From assembly GCA_012845835.1 (NCBI GenBank), contig JABAKD010000012.1, positions 14,973,195 to 15,037,194 on the forward strand: a DNA stretch of 64,000 bases, written 5' to 3'. The position numbers and the translations under genes were made by a program. The DNA is from Undaria pinnatifida. Lineage: Eukaryota > Sar > Phaeophyceae > Laminariales > Alariaceae. Below are positions 16,281 through 28,519 of this stretch, in pieces; within the stretch, counting starts at the first letter, position 1, and every line of letters starts with the position of its first letter. Under the pieces are notes generated by a model. It worked only from the letters and a program-made list of their open reading frames with translations, made no database searches and was not told where the DNA came from.

Positions 16281-18178
16281 TATTATTAGGTCTATATTGT
16301 AACGGCGAGTTTGCAGCACACGCATCATTCGTATAAAAGCAATTAATACGAGCCATTTTGAAATTTAGCCACCACGTAGTAGTAGTACCAGGTACACTAC
16401 GTAGTAGTATCATGGGTGGGTGTGCATGTAGTGCTGCAACTAACAAACTGGTAAAAAAATGTTAACCTGTACCAGGTATGTATGGTATACCACGAGCATT
16501 ATTATCTGTTATTTGCCGTTGTTGTCAGGTTTGGTTTTGTTGCTCGTGTTCACGTCGGTCTGGATTTTCTGTTTTGCATCGCACAGATCCCAGCCGCGAC
16601 CCCAAAAGATCTTTGGAAAAGAAATGTCCAAACACGTCAGCTGTGAGTTCGATAAATATAGTCTAGAGGGTCGATACTCACCATGAAGCTGCGTGACACC
16701 TAATTTTGTGACTACAATGCATGGAGGGGTTAAATTAACACACTAGACTTTAGACTAGGCAGGAAAATAATATGCGGAAGTAGGTGTGGTGAGCTTATTT
16801 TTACTATGTATTTCTTTCGAAATCGTATTATATGGCTGCCGAATAGTTGCCACATGGCTCGTCCGAATAGCAGAAACAAACGCAGAAATGCATCGGAATT
16901 AACTCGTACCCGTACCGATTTGTCCTCAAACTGCCTTTTTCGCGAAAATAGAGCCGGTCGAGCACTTTTCGGTGCACATGGCGCATCACGCGCGACGCGC
17001 AGGCGGACCAGGCCCCAACCTCGACGCGAACCCGTCCTCCTTGTGTACACCTGCACGTTGAACCCTGAAGAAGATCGATCCAAGCGGGAGAGCTAGAGAA
17101 GACTACGTACCCTGTAATATTCCTGTATCCTGTATCAATCTGAGCGAGATATTAATAACCGTTGTGATATTAATATGGATATAAAAGTGATATTATATTT
17201 AGAACCAAGTTGACCGAACAATATTAGCGAGTTTGTTCGAATCCTCGCGCCAACGCGGACTTACGAGAACTCGTGAATCTCACAAGAATTTTCGATTTTC
17301 CCGGTTCGGTTACACACGGCGCGGGTGCCCACCGCCCTCCGTCGCCCAGATCCTGCGGCGGTGCGGGGGCACCCGCCCCAAGCGGGGGAGGGGTAGGACG
17401 AATGGTGGTGGACTAGTTCTCCTTATTCCTTTCACGCGTCGCTTCGGCTGGGGAACTCTTCATGCTGTCATGGCCCGAACAAAACTCCTGCTGATGTAAG
17501 TGTTCAACTTAGCTCAACACTGCTTTTAGTATATTGATTGATGCATGTGCAGTTCGACCGGACGCCGCGATCATCAGGCAAGCAGCCTAGGTATGGTGGC
17601 GTGGTCTGGCGCAGTCTGGCTAGAAGGCGGGCACCCCCATCCGCCACCTTTCTTGGTTGTGTGCAGGCTTGGATCGTTCCTCCGCTTAATTTCTCTGACG
17701 ATGCTTGGGGAGGGGCGTGAAAGCGTGAAAGATACCCGTCAGAGCGCATATATATTCCATGTTTCGGCATTTGACTTGCGGCTCCTTGTAGCTCCATGCA
17801 CTCCTTCTTCCAGGAAATATAAGGACCGTTGTTATATTAATATTTATATTCAAACGCTCCTTATTTTTATGGACAAAATGGTATATGGTATGTACTTGTG
17901 GTAGTCTGATATTCCCGATGGCCCGGCAAAACTTGCTGCAGCAGAGAACTGAGCATCCTTTTGGCAAGGGGGGGGAAGGCTAACTTGTGTCGTGGTGTCT
18001 TACGTAGGAGCATGAGCAGTGGAGGGACTTGCGGGCGGCCTGATATTCATGTGCTCGAGTGACGGTCGGTGTGTTTGTTTTCGCCGGCGCGAGAGGCTCT
18101 ACAAACCGAAAACCTACTGCTGCACCAGCAGTATCTACCAGCTCCCTGCTCTCTGTACTGCTGCTGTACCCGGGGTCC
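16281..18178. other. No gene recognised; holds copy-A-only stretch 16450-17110
   Basis: Copy B passes from the counterpart of 16450 almost directly to that of 17117, so about 660 bp are present only here. 17117-17156 is the last shared sequence before the copia insertion point in B; 17157-17350 is missing from B. Frames seen here are short and unsupported. CCAGGTAC and ACGTAGTA words are frequent. Confidence 0.35.
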
Positions 18179-18185
18179 GAGGCAG

Positions 18186-18500
18186 TTTTTTTTTTTTTCT
18201 TTCGCACACATCTACTTTTCAGCTTCTGGACAAGCCGTGGTCACAGGTGTCGTCCCTTCTCCCCCCCGGCTCTTGCCTTCAATTTTATCGCGCATAGGGC
18301 TCAGCAATCCAACTGCTCGTCGATTTTTCATCGAGTGTTGCTAACGTGTTCCGCAAGTCAATTTGTGAGCAAGAAAAAGTCCCCACGAATACATACTAGT
18401 ATGCACTCGGGGGGATTCGAACTCACTAAACTGACCTATCATACAATATACCAGGCTCGAGGATATTTAAACCTGATACGCCACCGGGGCGACCGGCTTT
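18186..18500 (-). mobile_element. tRNA-derived SINE, private to copy A
   Basis: Read on the minus strand it starts with a tRNA-like head containing TGGCGTATCAGG (A box, one mismatch) and GAGTTCGAATCCCCC (B box), continues with an unrelated body and ends in an A tail (the T-run at 18186). GAGGCAG (18179-18185) and GAAGCAG (18501-18507) are the target duplication. Copy B has a single GAGGCAG at the matching place (about 39661), an empty site. Body relatives occur at 25608, 46804 and 3205. SINEs are moved by LINE enzymes. Confidence 0.8.
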
Positions 18501-19084
18501 GAAGCAGTGTGGCGTGTCCGCTGAATTTGTTCTGACACCACCACCACCAACAGCGACGACTCCTGAAAACAATGATGTCACGTCAGCGCGATGACCGACC
18601 TCACCCTACACCTCTACAAAGCAGTAGTACACCTCTACAGAGCAGTAGGTCGCCTAATAAAGCTATTTGATACGAAAAGCACTCGCACCTGCAAACGCAT
18701 GAAACATACAGGTATACGAAAGAGCTCCGGCGCGGCACACAGGCACTTTGCGTTCCAGTGATGTAAATACAGGCAGCATCGAAATGCCCACCAGCCACCC
18801 ACAACAGCAACAACAGCTACAGCAGCAGTGACGATTTATTTTCTGGAGCCTTTCGCCTTTCCCCTTTCGCCTTTCCCCTTTCCCCTTTCCCCAGGGTCCA
18901 ATAGCGGCCATCGCACACGGCGTCCGGTCCGTGACAGCGTGCCTGCTGTGGTCTGCACACCTGTGCTGCTGCTGTTCGCCAACGCTGAACGCGAGCGTGC
19001 TTCCTCTCTCCCTAGCGGGAAAAAATCCACCTCTCGATGCCTCTCGTATGTTTTTATTTTTCTTGTTTTTGTGCTCATCCCATC

Positions 19085-20125
19085 TACCATATTGAAGTGC
19101 TCATATTACTGTCGGAGGTAAAATTGGCAGAATCTCCGCGGGGTTTACTGACATAGTCCGTGATACATGTCAGGCTTAGTGTGGGATGTGGTGGAAATCG
19201 AGTATAAGCAGGGCCTACTCGAGGTAGGCCTACTTGAGGTAGAATTTGTCGATGGACATATTTTTGTCTACTTCCTACACACAACAAAACCAACAACGAC
19301 CTGACTTTGGTGTTCTGGGGGCGGAAAGAAGAGGGTATCCAAATGCGGCATCGTGAAAAAATACACACAACGGTTGATATATATCACGACACTATTATCA
19401 TAGTATACCCCCCAGCTGCCGTAGATGCGGCGCCCGGCCCTGCAAAAAGATGGGAGTGTGCCCACATCTAGCCGACCGTACGCTGCAGCTGCAAGGGCAC
19501 CTGTTTCCTGAAATGCGAAGATAGGAGCTGAATATCGTACACGCGCTGGCCGAAAGCGTCATCGCTTGCCGCAACGCTCGATTTTAGGTTGTACAGCAGC
19601 ACTGGAATCGATTATAAATAGCGACCGCGCCATGGGCGACAATTTTGACTACGGTGATGGAATCTTCATTCAATTTGACTGGCACCAGCGGCATGTTGTC
19701 CATGTATTCTCTGCGCTGCCTTCTGTGTGCCTCGTCTACGGGGCGTTGGTAGTTGCGGTGCTTGGCGTGGTGTTGGCCCTCCCTCGGATGCGATAAATCG
19801 TTTTTGGGCCACCAGGTAGATTATACCTGGTATTCGCTTTTTTTCGCGTTTGCTTTCTCGATGCCAGGTATTTGTTATCCCAAAACGTTAGAAATTTCCT
19901 GATTCCGAAAAATGCAAAAGCAATCTCTTGGTGACTCGGTGTTGTATTCCCTGTATTTTACCAACCCTAACCCTAACCAAACTTGTCTTAACCTTCCTAT
20001 CTCAGCTTCGATTCTGTTTTTTTGTTTTAAGGTTATAGTTTCTAACGGTTGTTTGTCCTAAACGCTCCGTTTGTAAGCACCCTACAGTATACTCGGAGGG
20101 TTTGTAGTTTGGCAATGTTAAACAT
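19085..20125. other. Segment of copy A with no counterpart in copy B
   Basis: Copies A and B agree up to about 19080/40260 and again from 20126/41106, but the sequences between are unrelated. One or both carry a replacement or insertion. The segment contains CAACCCTAACCCTAACC near 19964 and a small membrane-type frame (19632-19796). Confidence 0.5.
19632..19796 (+). CDS. Possible small membrane protein, 54 residues
   Basis: ATG in the favourable context GCGCCATGGGC opens MGDNFDYGDGIFIQFDWHQR, followed by a hydrophobic stretch (VFSALPSVCLVYGALVVAVL) and ends in basic LPRMR. The frame continues upstream to 19566 after an acceptor-like TTGTACAG, so it could be a last exon. A TATAAATA lies at 19614. 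One transmembrane helix is likely if expressed. No family recognised; found only in copy A. Confidence 0.3.
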   Translation: MGDNFDYGDGIFIQFDWHQRHVVHVFSALPSVCLVYGALVVAVLGVVLALPRMR

Positions 20126-20879
20126 ACGAATCGACGCGGCGATATGAACGCTGCTATAACATGCCTGGTAATGAAACCTATTTTGAATTGTAGTTTCAAA
20201 TTCCGCCGTACGTCTCTGCAGAAACAGAACACGGCGTGAGAACTCTCCTGTGGGGGTAGGTGTGTTACGCGGTGCCTGACTGTGGTTATTGGCTTAGTCT
20301 AATACTAGAAGCTGCCAAACCTGTCACGTGTGCAGGTGAGTTGATCGATGTGTTGCGCGTCTCCGCTGTCAAGGTCTTGGAATCGCTACAATGAGCGGGT
20401 GGCGTAAACCGCACAAACCTCGTATTATCAAGATGAACGTAAACGACAGCTGCCGACATATAGTCTAGTCAACTACCTGAAGGTTGTATTGTGTTGCACG
20501 ATACCACCGACCGCTGGCATCTGAAACACCAAACCCCACCAGACCTCCAGTCGGGATACAAAAACAAGCGTGAAAAACAACGTATATTGTTGACGTACGG
20601 GTACGGCACCAATAGGCTATTTCCGAAGTCATAAAAATTAACCCGGGTATGATGGTTGTACTTGTACTCCCCTTTCACCTTGCTGAACGACGCTCCTCCG
20701 CAGACGAAACGGCGGCAGCAGAAGGGCTAGAGCATCATAGTAAACAACCCCAATTTACACGTGCACCACGGCTGATGCAGGCTCATTAGTAGTAGCAGCA
20801 GGGTTAGAGTGTACCAGATATATCTTTGTAATTGTGCACTCGGAGAGAACGCACGTTTTATACAACAGCTGCCGTACCC

Positions 20880-21290
20880 CAGTCCTGTACGGTAGCTACC
20901 TGATGCATGGGGCGACTTGTGTTACCGACGACTTGTTACGGATGAGTTATGTTACCGGCAGCGAATCCGTGCGATGCTTGCTGTCTTCCCACTGCTGTAC
21001 GTAGTGCGCGCCAATCTCTCGAAACGCGAGACGCTGACCGACCCCCACGACCCAAACGCGAATCGATGCCGCATTCGTAACGCGGCCACAACAGCTTAGT
21101 CTATGCTCTTGTGCCCCACTGTTATGTAGCTACTTGATGTATCAGACGACTTGTGTTACCGACAGCGAATCCATGCGATCCTGAATACCACTGCTGTAGT
21201 GCATGCCGAGATCTGACACTCTCGACCCTGGCCCGACCCCCGCGACCCCCTTACCCCCCGTTTCCGCAGTCAACAGGTGTGCTCGCTTGC
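20880..21290. repeat. 234-bp tandem duplication (copy A)
   Basis: GACTTGTGTTACCGAC with its flanks recurs 234 bp later (20914 and 21148); shared blocks include GTAGCTAC, GCGAATCC and the CCCCGCGACCCCC/CCCCACGACCC segment. The same pair exists in copy B at 42413-42823, so it predates the large duplication. Confidence 0.65.
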
Positions 21291-21479
21291 ATCGTAGTCC
21301 TGTTCGTGAACCGCCTCCTTGACGACGTCCTACACGAGGAAGAAGCCTTGGGACAGTGCTCTCTGCACCCTTCTCGATTAGGCGTCGTTGGCAGAAGATT
21401 CAAGATGTTGTCGAGCCTCCGAAACAACCGGGCAGTTTACCCTATGGTACATGCTTCAACGCCACCCTTGCCTGGTTGA
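21153..21479 (+). CDS. Conserved small frame of unknown function (copy A)
   Basis: A 108-residue frame kept open in both copies (B: 42686-43012) with few amino-acid changes. After an acceptor-like CCGCAG it encodes STGVLACIVVLFVNRLLDDV then EEEALGQCSLHPSRLG. It starts at TTG in this reading and has no good ATG. It could be an exon or a frame spared by chance at this divergence. Confidence 0.25.
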   Translation: MLPTANPCDPEYHCCSACRDLTLSTLARPPRPPYPPFPQSTGVLACIVVLFVNRLLDDVLHEEEALGQCSLHPSRLGVVGRRFKMLSSLRNNRAVYPMVHASTPPLPG

Positions 21480-22084
21480 TACTGGTAGCCCAGTGCGACG
21501 AGTTGCTTGGACGTGTGTCGTTGTTGGGGTTCAGGTATCCCGTTCACGATAAAGTTCGTGAAATAGCTGTTTTCTGCCCGGTTTTCGCCGTAGCGAGGTG
21601 CAAACCCGCTGCGTAACCGGTCTACAATTTTCTTCTGTGAGCGCTGCTTTTTGCGTCCTTAGCCATGAACGCCCCTTATTGACACGGGGGCGGGGAGGAA
21701 TTGACGTGCGGGGTGTTTGCACGGGAGGGCGGAGGGCAGATAGGGTGGAGTTTTGCTGGCGGGCGTGCAGACGGTGGAGAGGAGGTTTTTGTAGAGGTAT
21801 GATAGATGTGTATTCCATCTTTCCGCCCGTCTTGTTGCCTAGCATCGCGGCATGGTGTATGTTTTCTTTCTTTTTGTTTCGTGTTGTACGTGCGCACGGC
21901 AGAAATTTCGAGGGTCTCTTCCATGATTTTGTTTTTTGTTTCGAATTCCGGTTTCAGTATGATATGTATTGCAGTCCCCCAAAGTTTGGCAAGAGGTTAA
22001 TAAACGACGCCACGGGAAGTCAGCCTGCGAAAGCGGGTTACTGCTGGCATCAAGGGCTTAGGAAGAGTGTTGTTGGTCATTTTT

Positions 22085-22885
22085 GCCGTCACCTTCCCAA
22101 ATGTCTTCCGGATCACAGGATACCCTGTGGGTCCGGGAGTTGCTAGTGTCGCTGCATTTTCATGTGATGCCACGAGCGTGTGAACCCACTTAATCGGTGG
22201 GAAGAAGTAGTCGGCAGGACGTAGATCCTGTCGACACGTGAACGGCCTTGCGCGATCACAGGATGCCTGTGGCGCAGGGTGTTCGCTGGTGGCGCTGCAT
22301 TGTTATGTGGTGCCACGAGCTTGTCGACCCATTCCGATAAAAATCGGGTGGGAAGAAGGTAGTCGGCAGGACGAAGATCCTGTTGTCACCTTAAATGTCT
22401 TCCGCGACCACAGGATGCCTGTGGCGCAGGGAGCTGCCAGTGGGGCCGCGTTATTATGGCACCACGGGCATGTCCACCCATCCGAACGTTGTCGGTGGGA
22501 GGAAGACGAGTGTGGGCAGGACGTTAATACTGTCCACACTTGAGTTATTTCCGCTTCGCAGAACATCTGTGGGGCGGGAGTCGCTAGTGGCGCCGCATTA
22601 CGATGCTGGTGCCACGAGCTTGTCCGCCCATTCCAATAGTAAAGTAGGGGTGGTAAGAGGGTAGTGGGTTGCGGGTAATCCTGTCCACACCTCGTTCATC
22701 TTCTGCGATCACAGGGTACCTGTGGGGCAGGGAGTTGCTAGTGGCGCCGCATCATCCTGCTGGCGCCACGGGCATGTCCACCCATCCGATAGTAGTCGGT
22801 GGAAGGACTAGTGTGGGCAGGACGTCATTCCTGTCCACGCATTTCTGCGTCACAGAATATCTGTGGGGCAGGGATTTCGTAAGGA
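22085..22885. repeat. 148-bp minisatellite, six units (copy A)
   Basis: The landmark ATCACAGGATACCTGTGGGG recurs near 22111, 22254, 22406, 22554, 22707 and 22849, spacing 142-153 bp. Units carry GCCACGGGCATGTCCACCCA and GTCGGTGGGA. An outlying degenerate unit lies near 23690-23890. Copy B has only four units (43615-44115), with one B unit a fusion of A-type units 3 and 5. Confidence 0.8.
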
Positions 22886-22999
22886 TCTACTCGGATGCCG
22901 TCGTCGAGAGATTCGCATATTGTGTGGTCTGCGTTCAGGCCGCCTGGTATGCCACGTCATGGCCCCGGTCAGTACCAGTGTAGTCGAGGGCAATCGCCC

Positions 23000-25600
23000 T
23001 CATCGCCCTCGGCTGCATAATTCCCGAGCCTGGGATCTGGGTAACTCAGCCGAGAAAAAAAAAATGGCGTCGTTTGACCTCGCGTTGCGTTATGGGTGTG
23101 GGTGAGTGGGTATATACGAAGACTTTTGTGTAGCCGGGAGTTGTGCGTTTGCACGGAGAGACAAGGGAGATGAGACAGGAATTTATTGCGGTGTTGTTGC
23201 GTGCGAGTGTTGTTGGTCAGTTGGCGATGGGTTTTATGTATCAAGAGTTTTTGTTGTAGTGGGTGCTCGAGTATCATGGAGTCGATGGAAAAGGGTTCTT
23301 GCGCGCTCATCTTTTGAACCGTCTTGGCCACTATTAATAGAGCCGAGAGCGTGTGTAGGAAGTGTTGATCACTCAGCCTGACTAAACGCGATTGAGTTTC
23401 TGGTGGTGTATGGTGGATTGGGTATTCTTGAGATTTTGTAGGTCGCCGGTGTTCGGCTTTGCGACGACTCATTGCAGTTGGTTTTTTTTTGGGTTATTGG
23501 AAGCGCTGGTCCTATTTTGGTTAGTAGTACGTTCAATCGCACCCCCCTAAGCGTATGAAAAACGTTTCAAATGATGTCACGAGAAGTTAGCCTGCTAAAG
23601 CCGGTTGCTGCTGTTGCTACGGGTGTTTATTGACTTGTCAAAAGAATGTGGGCCAATGCCCAAGTAAGTGCTGCCCGCGCCTTAAAATGTCTGCGTCGCT
23701 TTGAATTATGGGGGGCAGGATTTCGCTAGCAGTTGTGTCGCAGTACGCTGGCGCCACGGGCATGTCGTCAACCCACCGGAGAGTAAAGTCGGTGGGGAGG
23801 GAGTAGTGGGCTGATAGTCGTCAATCCCGTCCACACCTCGTACAATTTCTGCGTCACAGGAGACTATCTAGTCTACTTGTGGGGTAGGGATCAAGGGTCT
23901 GCTCGATGTCGGTCCACGTCGAGATATCCGCACATGATGACTTAAGTGGTGTGAGTTCATAAGAGACCTTACCTATTATTATGTTTGCCGCTAAATCGCA
24001 TGCGTGTTTCCGTACCAGTACGGTTGTGGGCACGCGACGGTTGTGGGCACGCGACTTCGCCCACGGCTGCGTAGTTCCCAGCCCTGGAGCTGGGAAACTC
24101 AACCGATAAACTAAAACATGGTGTTGGGTGACCTCACGCTGCGCTAAGGGGGGTGGGGGGCGGGTTCTACTGCCGACGATAGCCGGGGGAAGCCACCGGA
24201 GACGAAGGGCGGCAAGCAGAGTAAAGTTAATCGTGGAGTCGTTGCTGGTCGGTTGGGGATGGATTGAGTGTAGCAAGTGTTTTTCGTCGGTGAGCACTCT
24301 CCTACCTATGTAGTCTATGGCGTCCGCGACTTTCCTTGCACGCTTTCTGGTCCGTGGCCAACCGAACCGAGCCAGCAGGAAGCGTTGGATACAGCGAAGT
24401 CTTCGTTAGTTGGTTGCGCAACTTGGCGAAAGCACGTGATGGAAAATATATATTATGTTTGCAAGGTACTAGGTATTTTAGCTGGTTAAGACAGGTAGGG
24501 GGTTATTGCTCCATCGTTGATGGTATGCCGCCGATTTATTTAGGCTTTTGCGACAATATATGTTTTTGTTTGTTTTGGGTGATGCTCCTGGCACCTGTTC
24601 AACAAATCACAGTATGTACCAGCGCCTCCCTAGTGGAGAGCTTGACTAGAGAAGTTGCCAATAACGCAGCCTGCCAGAAGCAAGTTGGCGGCCTGCTAGA
24701 AGACAGGTCTGCCAGCGGGGCTCGGAGCAGGTAGTAGGTGCTGGGCCAACCCAGCCACCTACCTGATGAAGTCGTGGGGAGTGAAGGTTGTGCGCTGGAG
24801 TTGGTCATTCAATCCTGTCCACACCTTGATGGAGATACCTCTTCTTCTTGGTCGCTCCAGAGAGGTCTCTTCGTCGCTCCAAAACGACTTCGTCTTGCGA
24901 GGCAGGCAGGGAAGATTTCACCATTCACCCTTACATTGCAAGGAGTAGATTCTAGTCAAGGGCGGCTTACGCCACGAGGGTTTCGCGCACTGAGTGAGTG
25001 GGTGGGGTGCGTTGAAAAGCACCGCAGCAGCAAGCAGACGAAAGTCACGGTCTTCGTATAAAGGGTTGAAATAACCACTACTGCGATGATCGCGGGCGAT
25101 GCGATTCGCCCTTGGCTACGAAAAAAAACGATTTTTGTAGTTGGTGGCAGCTCAGTCCAAGCAATAATTCTAAAATGGCGAAAGGTGACTTACTCGTCGC
25201 TCTTCGCTAGGGGGGCGTACTGTGATACAGCGGGAGGTACTGGAAACAAGTAGGAATAAAAAAAGTTGCAGATTTGCGGGTTGGCTAATGTCGGAAAGTG
25301 GAGAGATCCTCTTCCAGCTAGGCGTAGGTGATGGTGGTGGCATTCCTGCAAGGAAGATGGAACACTGCTGGCGGTAACGAAGAGTTCAACCCATTTTGCC
25401 TATATTTTGATAATTATGTGTGTTCGATACGAGTGAGACCATTTCATGCACGGGCGTCAAGTGCATGTACGCCGCATTGTGTCACCGCCTCATCTATATA
25501 TGTGTAGACTACGTATGTATCGCAGATTTTATAATAGTACTCAGGTCGTCTATTATCAAAATTTTCATCAAGAAGCTACAGATAGATCGTTACCTTCTTT
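23000..25600. other. No gene recognised in copy A
   Basis: Apart from the outlying 148-bp-type unit at 23690-23890, no feature is supported. Long minus frames (22969-23472, 23854-24297) are Thr/His/Pro-rich and not conserved as frames in copy B. A 6-bp presence/absence scar ATTAAT lies at 23332 compared with B. Confidence 0.35.
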
Positions 25601-25607
25601 TGTTGAT

Positions 25608-25762
25608 CTTGGTTTTGCACAATTCTACTTTCCAGCTTCTGGGCAAGCCGTGGTCACAGGTTGTTGTCCCTTCTTCCCCCCGGCTCTTGCCTTCAATTTG
25701 TATCGCGCATAGGGTTCAGCAGTCCCACTGCTCATCGATTTTTTATATAGTGTTGCTGACTC
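25608..25762 (-). mobile_element. Truncated SINE body (copy A)
   Basis: Shares TACTTTCCAGCTTCTGG, AAGCCGTGGTCACAGG, TCGCGCATAGGGTTCAGCA and the terminal GTGTTGCT with the SINE at 18186 but lacks the tRNA head. Its counterpart at 46804 in copy B shows it inserted before the large duplication. Confidence 0.7.
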
Positions 25763-26642
25763 TCACTGATCTATGAGGACCTGACATGTTGCATCAATCA
25801 TCAATCACGCGTCAACATGCATGTGCGCCGATAGATTAAATTAAATACCATACTACGACTAACCTCTGGCCACCGTTAATTGCTACAGTCACGCAACGGA
25901 TTAAATGTCATACGAAGCTCTGCGCCATTGTTAACGGCGTGTGCATGTCGCAGTAGCAGCAGCAGCAGCTATTTTGCTTGACGAACTCAAACATAATATC
26001 TGGGGAATCAGATACCCCGCTCGCTGTGGGGGTGGCGGGCGCTTGAACGCGGTAGTACCCCAGTTATTTTTTTTCTTCCCTCGTACGGGACATACATGGA
26101 GTGCATGTTCTGGCACAAGAGTATCTCGCGGTTTTACTCGGCTGAGCTTTCATTTTGCGCAACACGAAGTGTAAGGGTGACTGGTGCATGCACATTATTA
26201 CTGTACAAAACAATCTAAGGACGTCATCCTCAGCTGACATCGAAACTTTTAAGGGTCGGCACGCATAACAGCTTTGACATCAAAATGCCATCAATATGAC
26301 GTCAATATGACATCAACATGCCGGCACAAGCATGGCAATGTTCCGGCACAGGCCACAACAAGAGCCAGACACGTTCGTGTGTAACAACCAACAACAACAG
26401 AGGTAGGGCGCTAGAACCACCGCCGTAGACTTGATACAGTTCATGTTGAAGTACTACAGGCCTGAAAATTTAGAAAAAAGTTCGCCTCAAAGCAGGCACG
26501 CCTCCCCCCGGTCCCAAAGCCACCTTCCCGGCCGCAAAGCTATCCTCCCGGTCGCAAAACAATCTTCCTTAAAATGCCGGAAAACGGGGACCGCCCACGA
26601 CAACCACAAGTAGCTCCCCCAACAAACCACAACCGCAAAAAA

Positions 26643-27235
26643 TCACATATCGGCAATTCTGTCGAATGTCTTGTTCAGCTTGTTTCGCCGAATCTCTGTC
26701 TTGAGGCTTTGTCGGGCCTGATTCCGCTGGTGCGCCCTCAACATCTTCACGTCCTTGGGGTGCGATACCCCCGACAGCCTCCCGAACGCCTTCCGCTGGC
26801 CGCGTTGAAGCGCGACCGCGTTGCCCGTCGACGTTTCTTTTCGCATCTCGTCGTCGTACATGGCGCCCAGCTGCAGCCGAGTCACTCTCCGCTGCACTAC
26901 GACCGCCTCGCGCTCGTCCGGAGTCTGGAGCCTCCGCTTGTACTATCTGCTCCACTTTCGACTTCCCACCGTTTTCCAGTCAAGAAAGACGAGTTCCCCC
27001 AAATCTTTCACGCCTAAGGTTCGCGTCACCCGACGGCGTCGTCGTCAGATTCTCCACCCGCTTCGTTCGTTTCGACATTGGCGCCGACTGCGCCAGCGGC
27101 GTCGCCGGTACCCGCCACTAGATCTTCCTTCTCAGCATTCGAGTAAGATGAGGAGAAATCGTAGAAGGTCTCGTACTCATGCAGGCCGTCTTCGTCGTAA
27201 ATAGAGAAACTTGCAGTGCGCCCGGTCCATGATGC
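26643..27235 (-). pseudogene. REI1/ZNF622-like fragment, copy A
   Basis: After an acceptor CTGCAG the minus strand reads IMDRAHCKFLY, then FYDFSSSY, and later KTVG..KWSR, YK.RL, STGNAVALQRGQRKA and NKLNKTFDR. This order (HCK, FYDFSSS, hydrophilic linker, G-R-x4-YYKQRL, STG, NKL) matches the C-terminal half of the REI1/ZNF622 family, cytoplasmic factors that recycle the shuttling proteins of the 60S ribosome. The zinc-finger half is missing. Lesions here: a frameshift just after HCKFLY, a stop near 27027, and a TAG at 26943 where copy B has TAT. Confidence 0.55.
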
Positions 27236-27377
27236 GCTGCAGGTTTGGTTGGGTTTCGTTGTAAGTGGTGGGCATCCGCGGTTGGGAAGGGGGGTTAACA
27301 GCGGGCGTAGAAATGAGGAATGATCAATGCCATCAGTCACACTGGGATGTTCGGAATTTGGGGTGCGAAGGGCAATA

Positions 27378-27555
27378 CAGTGAGAACCCCGATTTAAGAG
27401 CACCCGTGTTAAGAGCGTTCGGGAGTTAAGAGCGGCCATTTCGGCATGTCCCGCCACACTAAAGGCCATATTTTTCCCACTACAAATAAAAGCGATTTGA
27501 ATATAAGAGTGCATGCTTCGGCTTGTCCCGAGTCGCTCTTAAATGGGGGTATCTG
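27378..27555. mobile_element. MITE with CAG..ACCCCGATTTAAGAGC ends (copy A)
   Basis: CAGTGAGAACCCCGATTTAA at the left and TTAAATGGGGGTATCTG at the right are inverted repeats. The 158-bp counterpart at 48564-48721 has a cleaner right end (TTAAATCGGGGTATCTG). Short inverted repeats starting CAG suggest a pogo/Tc1-type non-autonomous element, but no exact TA duplication is visible. Present in both copies, so older than the duplication. Confidence 0.65.
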
Positions 27556-28180
27556 TTAGAGATGATACTTGTCCGTAACCATCGTGTCGTTACTTGACAA
27601 AACGTAAAAACCATCTGGTATACAGTTCAAGTTGTTCGTGCAACAGTCATAATAGGTCTGTTATATGGCGTTTATGGGTGCGGCATTGAGCATGCAGAAG
27701 TCTCAGCAGCAATAACTTGGATGCATTATTCACAGCAGTTTACTGGTTGGTCATATCCAAAAGCTGGTACATGTAGTACGTACGAGTAATGCGGTGTAAT
27801 TGGTACGAAACATAATGCGGCGGAATAACGTGCGTATAGCAACATTCATGGAATGTGCGCTTTTACGTTGACTGTCGGGACGTTGACGTAGCTAAGATCC
27901 CACCAAGCAAACATCAGGAACCATCGCCATAGGTACGGTAGACCACGATCAAGCCTCAGGAAACGTTCCTGTAGGTAGATCAGACAATTATCCGTAGAGT
28001 ACATCTGTCCGAAGCATAGGCATTGTGCCGTCTCGATCAGGTGATGGTCAGACCCACCTCGATCACTCCACTTTGCTCACCATCAGCTCTCATCTGCTGA
28101 GCAAATTAATCACTCAAACAACATCGGCCTGGAGTCGCCAACCATCTTCTTCTCTTCTCTTCTTCTCTTCTCTTCTACAG

Positions 28181-28517
28181 ACACACTTCGCCGTGAGTCT
28201 GCCTTAGCCTCTAAAACTTGTACAGGCTGTGTCTTGATCGGGTCATCCGCAAGCGAGCCTACGCAAGCGTGTACCAGCTACGGACTGACACACGGTACAC
28301 ACCGCCACCTAAAGGTCAACAGGTTATGAGCCTCGTCTCGCGTCAACGCGTCAAGCAGCTGGCGCATCGGTTCACGGCCATCGTCACCACTACTGGATAG
28401 GAGAGGCTCAAGAAATCTGCTATTAGTGCTGCTTACAGAGGAGCTTCTTCGTCAACTCTACGAGTACGGCGAGAAGAATCCAGCAACGAAGAAGTGCTTC
28501 TGTTTTGGATTTTTTAG
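28181..28517 (+). pseudogene. Small exon cluster, interrupted in copy A
   Basis: A strong pyrimidine tract (TCTTC)n ending CTACAG at 28180 and a GTGAGT donor at 28193 enclose a 12-base unit. A second acceptor TTGTACAG at 28225 leads into a frame with RVIRKRAYASVYQLR, SLVSRQRVKQLAHRF and EESSNEEVLPFWIF. Copy B keeps this frame for 99 residues, whereas here TAG at about 28398 interrupts it. Family unknown. Confidence 0.35.
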
Positions 28518-28519
28518 CA

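Noticed and set aside
18386-18500. Functional tRNA gene on the minus strand
   Set aside because: A and B boxes are present but acceptor strands do not pair; an A tail and target duplication identify it as a SINE head.
26270-26340. CRISPR-like or regulatory array of ATCAATATGACGTCAA units
   Set aside because: Only three short degenerate 12-bp units; TGACGTCA is a CRE-like word but has no supporting context.
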